Shown: positions 8,226 to 19,055 of the stretch, in pieces
How positions within the stretch are numbered: the first letter of the stretch is position 1
Layout: each line of letters opens with the position of its first letter
NCBI GenBank assembly: GCA_017610205.1
Contig: JAFCCL010000002.1
Coordinates: 1 to 64,000, forward strand
DNA length: 64,000 nt
Source: Candidatus Iainarchaeum sp.
Lineage (GTDB): Archaea; Iainarchaeota; Iainarchaeia; Iainarchaeales; GCA-2688035
Direction of reading: 5' to 3'
Program-made: the position numbers and the translations under genes
The notes under the pieces: generated by a model
The model's input: only the letters and a program-made list of their open reading frames with translations
What the model was told of the DNA's origin: nothing
Database searches by the model: none

Positions 8226-10109
8226 ATGAAATTCAAGGTTTTGGCAGAGTCTTTTGACAGGGTTGAAAAGGTAAGCAAGCGGCTTGAAATGACTGATTTT
8301 CTTGCAGAGCTTTTTGAAAAAAGCAATGCTGACGAAATTGCACGCGTGATATACCTTTGCCAGGGCCAGCTTGCCCCTCCATACAAGGATGTTGAAATTG
8401 GAATGGGAGAAAATTATGCTGAGGAGGCAATTGCAAAGGCAGCTGGTTATACCAAAGCAGAGGTTGAAAAAGAATTTAAGAAAAGAGGAGATTTGGGCCT
8501 TGTAGCAGAAGAATTTTTGAAGAAAAAAAAGCAACAGTCACTTTTCAGTGCAGAACTTACTGTTGAAAAGGTTTTCAAAAATTTGATGAAAATTGCAACA
8601 ACGGAGGGAAGCGGAAGCCAGCAGCTTAAAATAAAGCTTTTAGCCGAGCTTTTAAACAGCGCCTCTCCTGTTGAAGCCCGCTACCTTATCAGAATTCCTT
8701 TGGGAAGTTTGAGGCTTGGAATAGGCGATCCAACAATAATGGACGCCTTTGCCATAAACCTTTTGGCAGAAGCACAAAAGGACAAAGAGCTTGTGAAAAC
8801 TGTTGAAAAAAAGCTAAAGGGGAAAAAAAGCGGGGAAAAAAATGCTGAAAAAAAATTAAATGAAAAAAGAAAAAAGAAAAGAACAGAAGAGCTTGACAAA
8901 AAGCTAAGGCTTGCAGTAAGAGAAAAAATTGAAGACAAGTACAATGTCCACAGTGATTTGGGAGACCTTGCAGAAACCCTGAAAAGGAACGGAATTAAGG
9001 GACTGGAAAAAATTAAAATAGAACCAGGCATTCCACTAAGGCCAACGTTGGCAGAAAGACTGCCAACAGCAGAAGAAATAATTAAAAAGTTGGGAAAGTG
9101 TGCTGTTGAAGCAAAATATGATGGATTTAGATTAGCAATTCACAAAAATGAAACAAAGGTAACAATTTTTAGCAGAAGACAGGAAGACGTTACCGAAATG
9201 TTTCCGGAAATTGTAAAAGCAGTAAAAGACATAAAAGCAAACGAAGCAATTTTTGAAGGAGAAGCCCTTGCATTCAACGAAGAAACACAGGAATATTGCC
9301 CTTTTCAAATAACAATCCAGCGAAAAAGAAAATATGACATTGACAAAATGGCCAAAGAATTTCCACTAACATTGTTTTCATTTGACCTGCTTTACGCAAA
9401 CGGAAAAAACCTAATGGGTTTGCCTTTTAAGAAAAGGCGCGAAAGGCTTGGAAAGATAATTGGAAAGAACAAAACAATTATTTTAACAGATGCAATTGTT
9501 ACAGATTCTGCCAAAGAACTTGAAGAATACTTTGACAAAAGCGTTGGAAAAGGGCTTGAAGGAATTATTGCAAAGGACCTGAATGCAAAATATATTGCAG
9601 GCGCAAGAAAATTTTCATGGATTAAGCTAAAGCGAAGCTATAAAGGCGAGTTAGGAGATACTATTGATACAGTAATTGTTGGATTTTTTAAAGGAAAAGG
9701 CAAAAGAACACAATTTGGATTGGGAGGATTGCTAACTGCAGTATATGACAAAAAAAGCGATTCATTCAAGTCAATTGCAAAAATTGGAACAGGAATGAGT
9801 GAAGAAATGCTTGAAAATCTTTGCAAAATTCTTTCAAAAATCAAATCAGAAAAAAAACCGGCAAGGGTTGAATCTGAAATAAAACCAGATATCTGGGTTG
9901 AACCAAAATATGTTATTGAAGTTAATGCAGATGAAATCACAAAAAGCCCTATTCACACAGCAGGAAAGGCAAAGGGCAAAGAAGGGCTTGCACTGCGCTT
10001 TCCAAGAATGATTAAGCTCAGGCAGGATAAAAAACCAGAACAGGCTACAACAGTTAAAGAAATTGAACAAATGTTCAAAAAACAAAGGCATGTAAGTACA
10101 GGTGCATAA
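8226..10109 (+). CDS. lig: ATP-dependent DNA ligase
   Basis: Adenylation motif AVEAKYDGFRLAIHK, EGIIAKDLNAKYIAGARKFSWIKLKRSY. Confidence 0.93.
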   Translation: MKFKVLAESFDRVEKVSKRLEMTDFLAELFEKSNADEIARVIYLCQGQLAPPYKDVEIGMGENYAEEAIAKAAGYTKAEVEKEFKKRGDLGLVAEEFLKKKKQQSLFSAELTVEKVFKNLMKIATTEGSGSQQLKIKLLAELLNSASPVEARYLIRIPLGSLRLGIGDPTIMDAFAINLLAEAQKDKELVKTVEKKLKGKKSGEKNAEKKLNEKRKKKRTEELDKKLRLAVREKIEDKYNVHSDLGDLAETLKRNGIKGLEKIKIEPGIPLRPTLAERLPTAEEIIKKLGKCAVEAKYDGFRLAIHKNETKVTIFSRRQEDVTEMFPEIVKAVKDIKANEAIFEGEALAFNEETQEYCPFQITIQRKRKYDIDKMAKEFPLTLFSFDLLYANGKNLMGLPFKKRRERLGKIIGKNKTIILTDAIVTDSAKELEEYFDKSVGKGLEGIIAKDLNAKYIAGARKFSWIKLKRSYKGELGDTIDTVIVGFFKGKGKRTQFGLGGLLTAVYDKKSDSFKSIAKIGTGMSEEMLENLCKILSKIKSEKKPARVESEIKPDIWVEPKYVIEVNADEITKSPIHTAGKAKGKEGLALRFPRMIKLRQDKKPEQATTVKEIEQMFKKQRHVSTGA

Positions 10110-10111
10110 AA

Positions 10112-10348
10112 ATGAGTTTTGTATCAAAAACAAGCGGAAATTTTTTCAAAATTCTTATAACAATTGCAGGGCTTGCCCTTGTTTTTTATGTCCTAATTGA
10201 ATTCAGATTGTGGAGCGCTGGTTGGACTGATTACTTTCTAAAAAGAGGCGGATTTGAAAAAATAATTTTTGTAAGCCTTATTGTTGCAGGCATAAGCACA
10301 GTAGTGCTTTGGCTATTCAAATGGCACCTGAGGCTGCAAGCAAGGTGA
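10112..10348 (+). CDS. small membrane protein
   Basis: 78 aa with two hydrophobic segments; tightly spaced in operon. Confidence 0.55.
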   Translation: MSFVSKTSGNFFKILITIAGLALVFYVLIEFRLWSAGWTDYFLKRGGFEKIIFVSLIVAGISTVVLWLFKWHLRLQAR

Positions 10349-10352
10349 AAAA

Positions 10353-11477
10353 ATGGACAGGGCAATGAAATTATTGGTTTACTCAGTGGCTTCCATACTA
10401 CTATTGTCAGTTCTGGCCCTTGTTATTTTTCCAATGCTTTTTCCAACAGGAAACACCCTTGCAATTTTTGGAAAGAATCTTGAAGCAGCAGAAACAGGGC
10501 TTGGAGTTGGATTTACCAGCGAAATCGAGGTAAAGCAAGGGGATGGATTTGGCGGAGAAACATTTGATTCACTGGGAAGAAATATTGTGTTTCAATGCAA
10601 TAATGCAACGCTTTGCTGCCCGCAAGGAAAAGAATGCGATTCCGTTATTGAGTGGGACAGCAAACTAATCAAATTTAACAAAACAAAAATTATATCAACA
10701 ACAACAAGATGCGATAAAGAATACGAAATTTACACTTGTACAATTTACTTTGGAGAACGACCAGCTCAAATTGAAATAGATTCATTAAAGAGCCCTAAAG
10801 AAGTTGACCTTGGAAAAGAGGTTCCTGTTTTTGAGATATCTTTTTCAAATACAGGAGGCATTAAAGCAATTCAAACCGCGGTTGAAATAGAGGTTTTTAG
10901 AAGATATCTTGAAGATGGACAGTGGATTGAAAAAAGAATTGAAAGCGCTTCAACAATTGAAAATTTTGGCAGCCTTGAAGTTGGTAAAACTTCGAAACAA
11001 AAAATTTACTTAAACCTTAATGAAAACGGCTTATTCAAAGCAAGAGTTAAGGCTTCAGGACTTGAAGCAGGATTTGACGAAAAAATAGTGGAGTTTAATG
11101 CAATAGGTGCAAACACAGAGTGTGTTGCAAGTTACTGTGAAGAACAAAGCATGGTTGAAGAAAATTGCATTACCAGATGCCATTGTGACAGCTGCCTTTT
11201 TGGAAGCAATTGCAGCGAAAAACTGCTTCAGGCAGACAATATTACACTTGGTCTTATACCGGAAATTGATTTAAAAGATGGAACGCAAACAGTTCTTGGA
11301 AGCAATATTATTGACTTTAAAGTGTCTGAAATGTATTGTCAAGAAATAATTCCCAATCCAAACACCACTATTCCAGATAATACAATCCCGAATCCTGATA
11401 ATCTCGACATTTATGGTAACAATCCACCAAGCAACCCTATAAACAACCCAGCAGACCCATCAGATGTAGACAGTTAA
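10353..11477 (+). CDS. membrane-anchored hypothetical protein
   Basis: N-terminal TM, beta-rich ectodomain, Cys cluster, Pro/Asn-rich tail. Confidence 0.55.
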   Translation: MDRAMKLLVYSVASILLLSVLALVIFPMLFPTGNTLAIFGKNLEAAETGLGVGFTSEIEVKQGDGFGGETFDSLGRNIVFQCNNATLCCPQGKECDSVIEWDSKLIKFNKTKIISTTTRCDKEYEIYTCTIYFGERPAQIEIDSLKSPKEVDLGKEVPVFEISFSNTGGIKAIQTAVEIEVFRRYLEDGQWIEKRIESASTIENFGSLEVGKTSKQKIYLNLNENGLFKARVKASGLEAGFDEKIVEFNAIGANTECVASYCEEQSMVEENCITRCHCDSCLFGSNCSEKLLQADNITLGLIPEIDLKDGTQTVLGSNIIDFKVSEMYCQEIIPNPNTTIPDNTIPNPDNLDIYGNNPPSNPINNPADPSDVDS

Positions 11478-11482
11478 CAAAA

Positions 11483-12385
11483 TCAGGCTTTTCCTTTTGC
11501 ACCAAACAACGCAAGCTTGTGCTCGCAAACCTTTTGAGTTAAATCCTGTGCATTCAACAAAGCACCCCTTGAATCAAAATTCTTTGGGGTTTTTGAAAAA
11601 AATTCCCTCATTCCTGCTGTAAAAGCAAGCCTTAAATCAGTGTCAATGTTTATTTTGGCAACACCAAGCTTTATTGCCTTTCTCAAATCACTTTCAGAAA
11701 CACCTTTTGCTTTTGAAATTTTTGCCCCAAAACGATTGCACTTTTGAACCAGCTCTTTTGGAACAGAAGATGCACCATGCAAAACCAGTGGAACTGAAAC
11801 AAGCTCATTAATTTCTTTTAACCTGGAAAAATCAAGCTTTGACCTTTCCTTAAATTTGAAAGCACCATGCGAGGTACCTATTGCAACAGCCAAGCTGTCA
11901 CAATTTGTTTTTTCAACAAAAAGTTTTGCCTCGTCAGGATCTGTTAAATGCCTGTCACTTGAACCAAGCCTTTTAAGAGCACCAAGTTCTGCTTCAACAG
12001 AACAGCCCTTTCTTTTTGCCATTGAAACAACCCTTTTTGTAATTTCAATATTCTTCTTCAAAGAATATTTGCTTGCGTCAACCATTACGCTTTTGAAGCC
12101 AATATCAATACAGTTTTTAATCAAAGGCAAATGCTTGCCATGATCAAGATGAATGCAAACAGGAATTTTTGCCCTTCTTTCAAGCTCTTGCACAATTCCA
12201 AAAATGTTTTCAAGACCAGCATATCTTATAGTAGTTTCAGTAATCTGAATCATTAAAGGAGCCCTTGCCTTTTCAGCAGCCTGAAAAATTGCCTTGCTTA
12301 CCTCAAGATTAACTGTATTAAAAGAAGGAAGGGCATAACAACCTTTTAGACCCTTTGATAACAATGGCTTTGCTTGCTTAAACAT
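11483..12385 (-). CDS. class II fructose-bisphosphate/ketose-bisphosphate aldolase
   Basis: YALPSFNTVNLE, IPVCIHLDHGKH, FKSVMVDAS, VEAELGAL, LVLHGASS, KINIDTDLRLAF. Confidence 0.9.
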   Translation of the reverse strand: MFKQAKPLLSKGLKGCYALPSFNTVNLEVSKAIFQAAEKARAPLMIQITETTIRYAGLENIFGIVQELERRAKIPVCIHLDHGKHLPLIKNCIDIGFKSVMVDASKYSLKKNIEITKRVVSMAKRKGCSVEAELGALKRLGSSDRHLTDPDEAKLFVEKTNCDSLAVAIGTSHGAFKFKERSKLDFSRLKEINELVSVPLVLHGASSVPKELVQKCNRFGAKISKAKGVSESDLRKAIKLGVAKINIDTDLRLAFTAGMREFFSKTPKNFDSRGALLNAQDLTQKVCEHKLALFGAKGKA

Positions 12386-12454
12386 TATACCGCCTGAAAA
12401 AAACTAACCGATTAATATAAATTGCTTCTTTTATATTAATTTATTGGATTTAAC

Positions 12455-13780
12455 ATGACTAAAAACATTGATTCTTTTCTAAAAAAACACAGCCTAAAAG
12501 AAGGCGACGTAGTTGAAATAACCGAAAAAAAAGGCAATTCAATAAAGGGAACAATCATTCCCTCAAAGGAAAAAATTCTTGCCCTAAAGCTTGAAAACGG
12601 ATACAATGCAGGAATTTCACTGGAAAAAATCAAAAATGCGAAAAAAATTGGCTCAGGAAAAAAGGTTGGAAAGGCAAAAACTGTTGAAATAAAAAATAAC
12701 CCAAAACTTCCGACAATAAGCATTTTGCACACAGGAGGCACAATTGCCTCAAGAGTAGATTACAAAACAGGCGGAGTTTATGCAGCATTTGAAGCAAAAG
12801 ACCTGTTTACAATGTTTCCAGAGCTTGCCAAAATAGCAAATTTTAATTCAAGACTTGTAACAAATATTATGAGCGAAGACATTACATTTAAAGATTACAA
12901 AACCATTGCAAAAGCCGTTGCAGAAGAAATAAAAAAAGGCACAAAAGGAATAATCATTGGGCACGGAACAGACACTCTTGCATTAACAGCAACAGCCCTT
13001 GCATTCATGTTTGAAAACCTGCCGGTTCCTGTTTTGCTTGTCGGAGCACAAAGAAGCAGCGACAGAGGAAGTTCCGATGCAGCAATGAATTTAACCTGCG
13101 CAGCAAACTTTATTGCAAAAAGCAATTTTGCAGGGATTGCAATCTGCATGCACCACAGGGATTCAGACAACGAATGTGCAATTTTGCCAGCATGCAAGAC
13201 AAGAAAGCTCCACACAAGCAGGAGAGATGCATTCAAAGCAGTAAACGACACTCCAATTGCACTAGTTGAATACAAAACAGGAAACATTAAATTTTTGAAA
13301 AAAAACTACGAAAAAGCCGGCAAAAGCAGGAAATTTTCATTAAAAGACAATTTTGAAGAAAGAACAGGCTTGCTGAAAACATATACAAACATGCTGCCAG
13401 AAGCATTTGAATTCTTCCAAAAAAACAAATACAATGGATTTGTATTAGAGGCAACAGGAATTGGCCAGGCTCCCACAAACACAAAAGAACACGAAAAAAA
13501 TTATGAGGCATTAAAAAAATTCATAAAAGGCGGAGGAATTATTGCACTAACCTCTCAATGCATTTTTGGAAGAGTTCACCCTACAATTTACACAAACTGC
13601 AGAAGGCTTGCAAACATTGGAATAATTTTTTGCGAAGACATGCTTACAGAAACCGCCTTTATCAAGCTTGCATGGCTGCTTGGAAATTACCCGGCAGAAG
13701 AAGCAAAAAAACTCATGGTGCAAAACCTGCGCGGAGAAATAAGCGCTTGCACTGAAATTGACAGTTTTGAAATAGAATGA
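12455..13780 (+). CDS. gatD: Glu-tRNA(Gln) amidotransferase subunit D
   Basis: Asparaginase-type ILHTGGTIASRVDYKTGGVYA, GIIIGHGTDTLALTATAL. Confidence 0.92.
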   Translation: MTKNIDSFLKKHSLKEGDVVEITEKKGNSIKGTIIPSKEKILALKLENGYNAGISLEKIKNAKKIGSGKKVGKAKTVEIKNNPKLPTISILHTGGTIASRVDYKTGGVYAAFEAKDLFTMFPELAKIANFNSRLVTNIMSEDITFKDYKTIAKAVAEEIKKGTKGIIIGHGTDTLALTATALAFMFENLPVPVLLVGAQRSSDRGSSDAAMNLTCAANFIAKSNFAGIAICMHHRDSDNECAILPACKTRKLHTSRRDAFKAVNDTPIALVEYKTGNIKFLKKNYEKAGKSRKFSLKDNFEERTGLLKTYTNMLPEAFEFFQKNKYNGFVLEATGIGQAPTNTKEHEKNYEALKKFIKGGGIIALTSQCIFGRVHPTIYTNCRRLANIGIIFCEDMLTETAFIKLAWLLGNYPAEEAKKLMVQNLRGEISACTEIDSFEIE

Positions 13781-13821
13781 ATTTTTAGAAGCAAATGCTT
13801 GCTTTGAAATAAAATGGTTTT

Positions 13822-15435
13822 TTAAAAACCAAAGGTTGTTGACAAAGAAATATTGTGCGCGTGATCGCTTATTCTTTCAAGGTTTCTGATTAATTCGGCA
13901 AACACAACATTTGCCTTTGCATTGCATTTCTTGCTATCCATTCGCTCAAAATTGTTTTGTTCAAACTGATTCTGCAAACCATCAATTTCTGCTTCAAGCA
14001 AAGAAACCTTTTCGGCTATTTTTACATTCCCTGAGACCATAACATTTAATGACTTGTTAAAGCAGTCCCTTGTTTTTCTAAACATTACGACAAACTCGCG
14101 CATGGCATGAGCTGAAAGAACAATTTTTTCTTTTATCTTCCTTTCAGCAAGCTCTCCAATGTTGTTTGCATGGTCTGAAACCCTTTCAATATCAGAAATA
14201 ATATGTGTCAATGAAGCAACCCTTTTTGCCTGCTTTTTACTAAGCTCACATCGAGTAATCTTGACTAAGAATGCCTCAATTGCATTGTCCAATTCATCAA
14301 CTGCATCCTCCTGCTTTTCAACAGTCTTAACAAGTTTTAGGTCGTTTGATTCAAAAGCCTTGACAGCATTGTCCAATGAAGACAAAGCCATACTGCCCAT
14401 TCTCTCAGCCTCTTTTTCAGCAAGGCTTATTGCAATAGCTGGTGTTCTAAGGGTACGTTTGTCAAGAAACTTTACACCCCTTTCAATTTTTGGCTCTTCC
14501 CCAGGAAGAAACTTTTTAACAGCCATAATCAGCAAGCCAATGAATGGGAAGAACATCAAGGCAAAAGCAAAGTTGAAAATTGTGTGGGCATTTGCAATTT
14601 GTCTTGGAACACTGGAAGCAGTAAGTGAAAGAACAGGAATAAGCAATGGCAAAAGCGGAAAGATTATTAGAACGCCGGCAACATTGAAAATAAGGTGTGC
14701 AAAGGCAGCCCTTTTAGCAGAAAGCCTTGCTCCAATCGAAGCAATCATGACCGTTACGCATGTTCCGATGTTAGCAGCAAGTATAATTGGAAGGGCAACC
14801 GGCAGTCCTATAAGCCCCTGCATTGACATGGCAATAACCAATGCAACTGTTGCACTGCTACTTTGGATTACGGCAGTGAAAACCAATCCAACCAAAAGGC
14901 CAAGTATTGGGTATACTCCAAATTCCTGCACTATCTCCATAAAAAGAGCGGATTCTTTTAGAGGAGCAACAGCAACCCCCATCATTTCCATTCCGAGAAA
15001 AAGCAATCCAAATCCAAGAATTACTTCACCTGTAAGTTTTTGCTTATAGTTTTTGCCGGCAAAGAAAAGAAGAAAACCAAAAGCAATAATTGGCATTGCA
15101 AAAGCCCCTATTTTGAATGCAATCAATTGCGCCGTAATAGTTGTCCCAATGTTTGCCCCGATTATTACAGGAACAGCCTGTGTCAATGTCAAAAGCCCGG
15201 CATTAATTAACCCAATTACAGTGACTGTTGTTACACTACTGCTTTGCACCACCGCAGTAATTCCTGCTCCTACGGCAATGCCTTTCCATCTCTTGCCGGT
15301 AATCTTTTCCAAAATGGTTTTGAGCCTGTCACCGGCAATCTTTTGCAAAGAGGTACTCAGCAAAAGCAAGCCGTACAAAAACAGGGCAAGGCCTCCAACC
15401 ATGCCAAAAACAATAGGAATAATGTCCATTAGCAA
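13822..15435 (-). CDS. Na/Pi cotransporter family protein with C-terminal PhoU-like domain
   Basis: Duplicated TAVVQSSSVTTVTVIGLINAG / TAVIQSSSATVALVIAM motifs; PhoU-like C-terminus. Confidence 0.9.
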   Translation of the reverse strand: MLMDIIPIVFGMVGGLALFLYGLLLLSTSLQKIAGDRLKTILEKITGKRWKGIAVGAGITAVVQSSSVTTVTVIGLINAGLLTLTQAVPVIIGANIGTTITAQLIAFKIGAFAMPIIAFGFLLFFAGKNYKQKLTGEVILGFGLLFLGMEMMGVAVAPLKESALFMEIVQEFGVYPILGLLVGLVFTAVIQSSSATVALVIAMSMQGLIGLPVALPIILAANIGTCVTVMIASIGARLSAKRAAFAHLIFNVAGVLIIFPLLPLLIPVLSLTASSVPRQIANAHTIFNFAFALMFFPFIGLLIMAVKKFLPGEEPKIERGVKFLDKRTLRTPAIAISLAEKEAERMGSMALSSLDNAVKAFESNDLKLVKTVEKQEDAVDELDNAIEAFLVKITRCELSKKQAKRVASLTHIISDIERVSDHANNIGELAERKIKEKIVLSAHAMREFVVMFRKTRDCFNKSLNVMVSGNVKIAEKVSLLEAEIDGLQNQFEQNNFERMDSKKCNAKANVVFAELIRNLERISDHAHNISLSTTFGF

Positions 15436-15510
15436 CCCTCTCTTGAATAAAATTGGATGGGAAGTAATTAAAAAACTAAGTTGTTAAATTAAATGGAGAT
15501 TTGAAAAAAA

Positions 15511-16041
15511 ATGAAGGAAGTTCATTTAGAGAAAGCAGTTCGTCTAATTTACCCAAGAATTACTGTTCTGGTTACAACACAAAATGCACAAGGAAAACCA
15601 AACGCTGCGCCCTACTCCTGGATGGCACCGGTTTCTTTTACACCTCCAATGCTATACATTGGAATTCAGAGAAAGGAAACCCTTACAATAAAAAACATGC
15701 GCAAAACAAAGGAATTTGTGGTAAATATTGTAACCAAAAACTGGGCTAAAAAAGCAGTTGCCTGCGAAGCAAAGATTGAAGACAAGGTTGAAAAAAGCGG
15801 AATAACATTAAGGGAAAGCAAAAAAGTTAGGGCACCAACAGTTTCAGAGGCAAAAATCGTTTTGGAATGCAAACTGCACGAAATAATTGAAACAGACAAA
15901 GCAGACCGCTTTTTGGTAATTGGAGAAATAGTGTACGCAGAAAATGATGAAACAATCAGCAATGAAGAAATTGCAATGCACATCTCAGGAGAAGAATTTG
16001 TAAGCCCAGGGCAAAGTTATGCAGTTAAGAGAAAGAAATAA
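15511..16041 (+). CDS. flavin reductase family protein
   Basis: LVTTQNAQGKPNAAPYSWMAPVSFTPPMLYIGIQ. Confidence 0.85.
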   Translation: MKEVHLEKAVRLIYPRITVLVTTQNAQGKPNAAPYSWMAPVSFTPPMLYIGIQRKETLTIKNMRKTKEFVVNIVTKNWAKKAVACEAKIEDKVEKSGITLRESKKVRAPTVSEAKIVLECKLHEIIETDKADRFLVIGEIVYAENDETISNEEIAMHISGEEFVSPGQSYAVKRKK

Positions 16042-16085
16042 AAAGTATTGAAACAAATTTATAATAAAATAGCAATGTGGTGACA

Positions 16086-16211
16086 ATGTCAAGGGCACGT
16101 AGAAAAAAGAGCTTTCTTCCAGGAAGATTAAAAGTCCCAAAAGGAAAAAAGGCGAGAAGAACCAAAACTACCCTATCAAGAATTCAAAGCAGAAGAGATC
16201 AAGCCAAATAA
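16086..16211 (+). CDS. very basic 41-aa small protein
   Basis: Read from sequence: MSRARRKKSFLPGRLKVPKGKKARRTKTTLSRIQSRRDQAK*. Confidence 0.4.
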   Translation: MSRARRKKSFLPGRLKVPKGKKARRTKTTLSRIQSRRDQAK

Positions 16212-16492
16212 ACCCACCTTTAAAATTACTTTTCCTGTTAAGAGAAAGAAATAAAATAAGAAACCGTGCACAAAGAGCTCGACCAGTAGGCGGTAATGCC
16301 CAAACAGCTGGTGGAACCCAAAAGAAAACACAGGCAAAACCGAAAGAAAGACTAACTGACACAGAAATTAGAAATGCAGCAATAGATGCATATGCAACGA
16401 AGCACAATGTATCAAGGAATGTAGCAAAACAGAGATTGGAAATAACATGCAAATAATTCCCTTTAAATCACTTTTTCTGCTTTTTTTTTGTT

Positions 16493-17023
16493 ATGAAAGT
16501 GCTTGCAGTCAACGGTTCGCACCGCAAAGGCAATACTGAAACCCTGCTTAAGCGCATCTTGGACGGCGCTGCCTCCAAGGGAGCGCAGATTGAGCTGATT
16601 AACCTTATGGATAAGAATGTTGAAAACTGCAAGGCATGCATGGGCTGCGAGGAAAAAGGTACTTGTAACATTACAGATGACTTTCCAAAGATATTTGAAA
16701 AAATGGCCAACACAGATGTCCTTGTGCTTGGCTCACCAAATTATTTTAACAATGTAAGCGCGGTGATGAAAAACTTCATTGACAGGATGAACGCACACTG
16801 GAAAGACCCTCGCTTGGAAGGCAAAAAGGTTGTTTTAGTAATGCCAGGAGGGCAAGGAAAGGAAAGCAGGGAAAAGGGAATGGATGCATTTGAGCAATTT
16901 CCAAAAATCTGCAAAATGCAGGTTGTTGAAAGAATTTCACCACAACTTGATTTGCCTAAGGAAGCCCAAAAAAGCCAGAAATTAATGCAGGAATGCTTTG
17001 GGTTAGGGAAAAGAATTGCTTAG
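16493..17023 (+). CDS. flavodoxin-like NAD(P)H-dependent FMN reductase
   Basis: VLAVNGSHRKGNTETLL, VLGSPNYFNNVSAVMKNFIDR. Confidence 0.88.
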   Translation: MKVLAVNGSHRKGNTETLLKRILDGAASKGAQIELINLMDKNVENCKACMGCEEKGTCNITDDFPKIFEKMANTDVLVLGSPNYFNNVSAVMKNFIDRMNAHWKDPRLEGKKVVLVMPGGQGKESREKGMDAFEQFPKICKMQVVERISPQLDLPKEAQKSQKLMQECFGLGKRIA

Positions 17024-17053
17024 GTATAATTCCCTTAAAAAGCTTTTTTCTGC

Positions 17054-18946
17054 TTGAATAGAATGGTTTGCATGAGCGAATGGGAAAAATTGGGCTTAAA
17101 AGCAGGGTTGGAATGCCACCAACAGCTTAACACAGGAAAGCTGTTCTGCAGATGTCCCTCCATGCTAAGAGAAGACAAGCCAGATATCAAAGTAAAAAGA
17201 TACCTCAGGCCTGTTGCATCAGAGTTGGGAGAATTTGACAAAGCAGCATTGGAAGCATTCAGCAAAGGTCTTTCATACAATTACGAAGCATACCATGACA
17301 GCAACTGCGAAATAGAACTCGATGATGAACCACCACAGCCAGCTGACAAAGAAGCACTTGAAACAACTCTTAAAGCAGCTTTGATGACAAAAAGCAATAT
17401 TTTGGACGAATTGTTTGTAATGCGTAAGCTAGTAATTGACGGCTCGAACACAGCCGGATTTCAAAGAACAATGCTTGTTGCCCTCGGAGGAGAAATTGAA
17501 TTAAGCAACAAAAAAGTAGGAATTCTAACAATTGCATTGGAAGAAGATGCAGCAAGACCAATGGAAAGAAAGGAACTTGAAATAATTTACAGGCTTGACA
17601 GACTGGGCATTCCACTAATTGAACTGGCAACCGCACCTGATTTGAAAACGCCTGAAGAGGTAAAGGAATGTGCGAAAAAAATAGGCGAGCTTTTTAGGAG
17701 AACCTGCAAGGCAAAAAGGGGCTTGGGAACAATAAGGCAGGATGTAAACATTTCAATCAGGGAAGGTGCAAGGGTTGAAATAAAAGGCGTGCAAGAGCTC
17801 GGCATGATTGACGAATATGTAAGGCGGGAAGTGCAAAGGCAAAAGGCATTAATTGAAATAAGGGAAGAAATGAAAAAAAGAAAAATTGTAAAAAAAGATT
17901 TTGCAGAAGTTGAAATTGCCAGCCTTTCCCAAATTTTTGCAGAAACAGAATGCAAGTTTTTGAAAGGAAAACAGGTTTTTGGAATAAAATTGCACAAAAT
18001 GAAGGACATTTTAGGAAAAGAAATTCAGCCAGAAAAGAGATTTGGAACAGAACTAGCTGGCTATGTAAAAGCAAAAGCAGGTTTAAAGGGAATTCTGCAT
18101 TCTGACGAATTGCCTGCTTACGGCGTGAACGAAAGGGAAGTGGAACATGTAAGGCACAAATGCAACTGCATAATGAATGATGCCTTTGTAATTGTACAAG
18201 CTGAAGAAAAAAAGGCAGAAAAAGCTATTGAAACAGTGCTTGAAAGATGCAAACAGGCATTGGTTGGAGTGCCTGAGGAAACAAGGAATGCTTTGGAAGA
18301 AGGCAATACTGAATACAGCAGGCCATTACCAGGAGCTGCAAGAATGTATCCTGAAACAGACATTGAACCAGTAAACATTAACGTGGAAGAAGTTGCAAAA
18401 ATTGCAAAACAACTTCCTTTAACAGTAAAAGAAAGAGAAAGGATTTACGATGCAAAAGCCCTTTCAGGAAAGTTAATTGATGGAATGAAACTAAGCAATT
18501 ATGCGTGCTTTTTTGAAAAGCTTTTGGAAAAAGGGATTACTGCAACCACTGCTGCCTCTTTGCTTCTTGACGGAATTACTCAATTGAGAAGGGAAGGCGT
18601 GAAAAACATTGGAAACGAAATGATTGAAACAGCATTATTGCTTGAAAAAGAGAAAAAAATTTCAAAAGACATTTTGCTTGATTTCCTGCGGGAGTGGAGT
18701 AAAAGCCCTGAATCAAAACCGGAAGAAATTCTGAAGGAAATGAATGTGGAAAGAGCAGATGAAAGCGAACTGCAAAAAGTGATTGCAAAAATAGTTGAAA
18801 AAAACAAAGAAATTGTGGAAGCAAAAGGTGAAAGGGCAATTGGGGCACTGATGGGAAACGCAATGAAAGAACTTAAGGGAAAGGCAGACGGTTCAACAAT
18901 AAGCAGGCTGCTAAAAGAAGAAATTGCAAAAAAAACAAAAAAATAA
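17054..18946 (+). CDS. gatE: Glu-tRNA(Gln) amidotransferase subunit E
   Basis: LKAGLECHQQLNTGKLFCRCPS, IRQDVNISIREGARVEIKGVQEL, GatB/Yqey-like tail. Confidence 0.93.
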   Translation: MNRMVCMSEWEKLGLKAGLECHQQLNTGKLFCRCPSMLREDKPDIKVKRYLRPVASELGEFDKAALEAFSKGLSYNYEAYHDSNCEIELDDEPPQPADKEALETTLKAALMTKSNILDELFVMRKLVIDGSNTAGFQRTMLVALGGEIELSNKKVGILTIALEEDAARPMERKELEIIYRLDRLGIPLIELATAPDLKTPEEVKECAKKIGELFRRTCKAKRGLGTIRQDVNISIREGARVEIKGVQELGMIDEYVRREVQRQKALIEIREEMKKRKIVKKDFAEVEIASLSQIFAETECKFLKGKQVFGIKLHKMKDILGKEIQPEKRFGTELAGYVKAKAGLKGILHSDELPAYGVNEREVEHVRHKCNCIMNDAFVIVQAEEKKAEKAIETVLERCKQALVGVPEETRNALEEGNTEYSRPLPGAARMYPETDIEPVNINVEEVAKIAKQLPLTVKERERIYDAKALSGKLIDGMKLSNYACFFEKLLEKGITATTAASLLLDGITQLRREGVKNIGNEMIETALLLEKEKKISKDILLDFLREWSKSPESKPEEILKEMNVERADESELQKVIAKIVEKNKEIVEAKGERAIGALMGNAMKELKGKADGSTISRLLKEEIAKKTKK

Positions 18947-18957
18947 AGGCAACTTGT

Positions 18958-19012
18958 TTTCAATAATCAAAAAAATAACCTCCTATTTAAGTACTAATAG
19001 CCATTTATTGCC
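18958..19012. repeat. imperfect direct repeat copy A flanking the TA-like module
   Basis: TTTCAATAAT..ATAACCTCC.ATT..AG.AC.AATA..C.ATTTATT shared with 19711..19765. Confidence 0.5.
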
Positions 19013-19055
19013 CCGCCAGCCAAAACCCTTAAAAATTCTTATCATATAAATATAT

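Noticed and set aside
14159-15049. 296-aa plus-strand ORF
   Set aside because: Antisense to the clearly coding Na/Pi cotransporter; low-complexity composition typical of a shadow ORF
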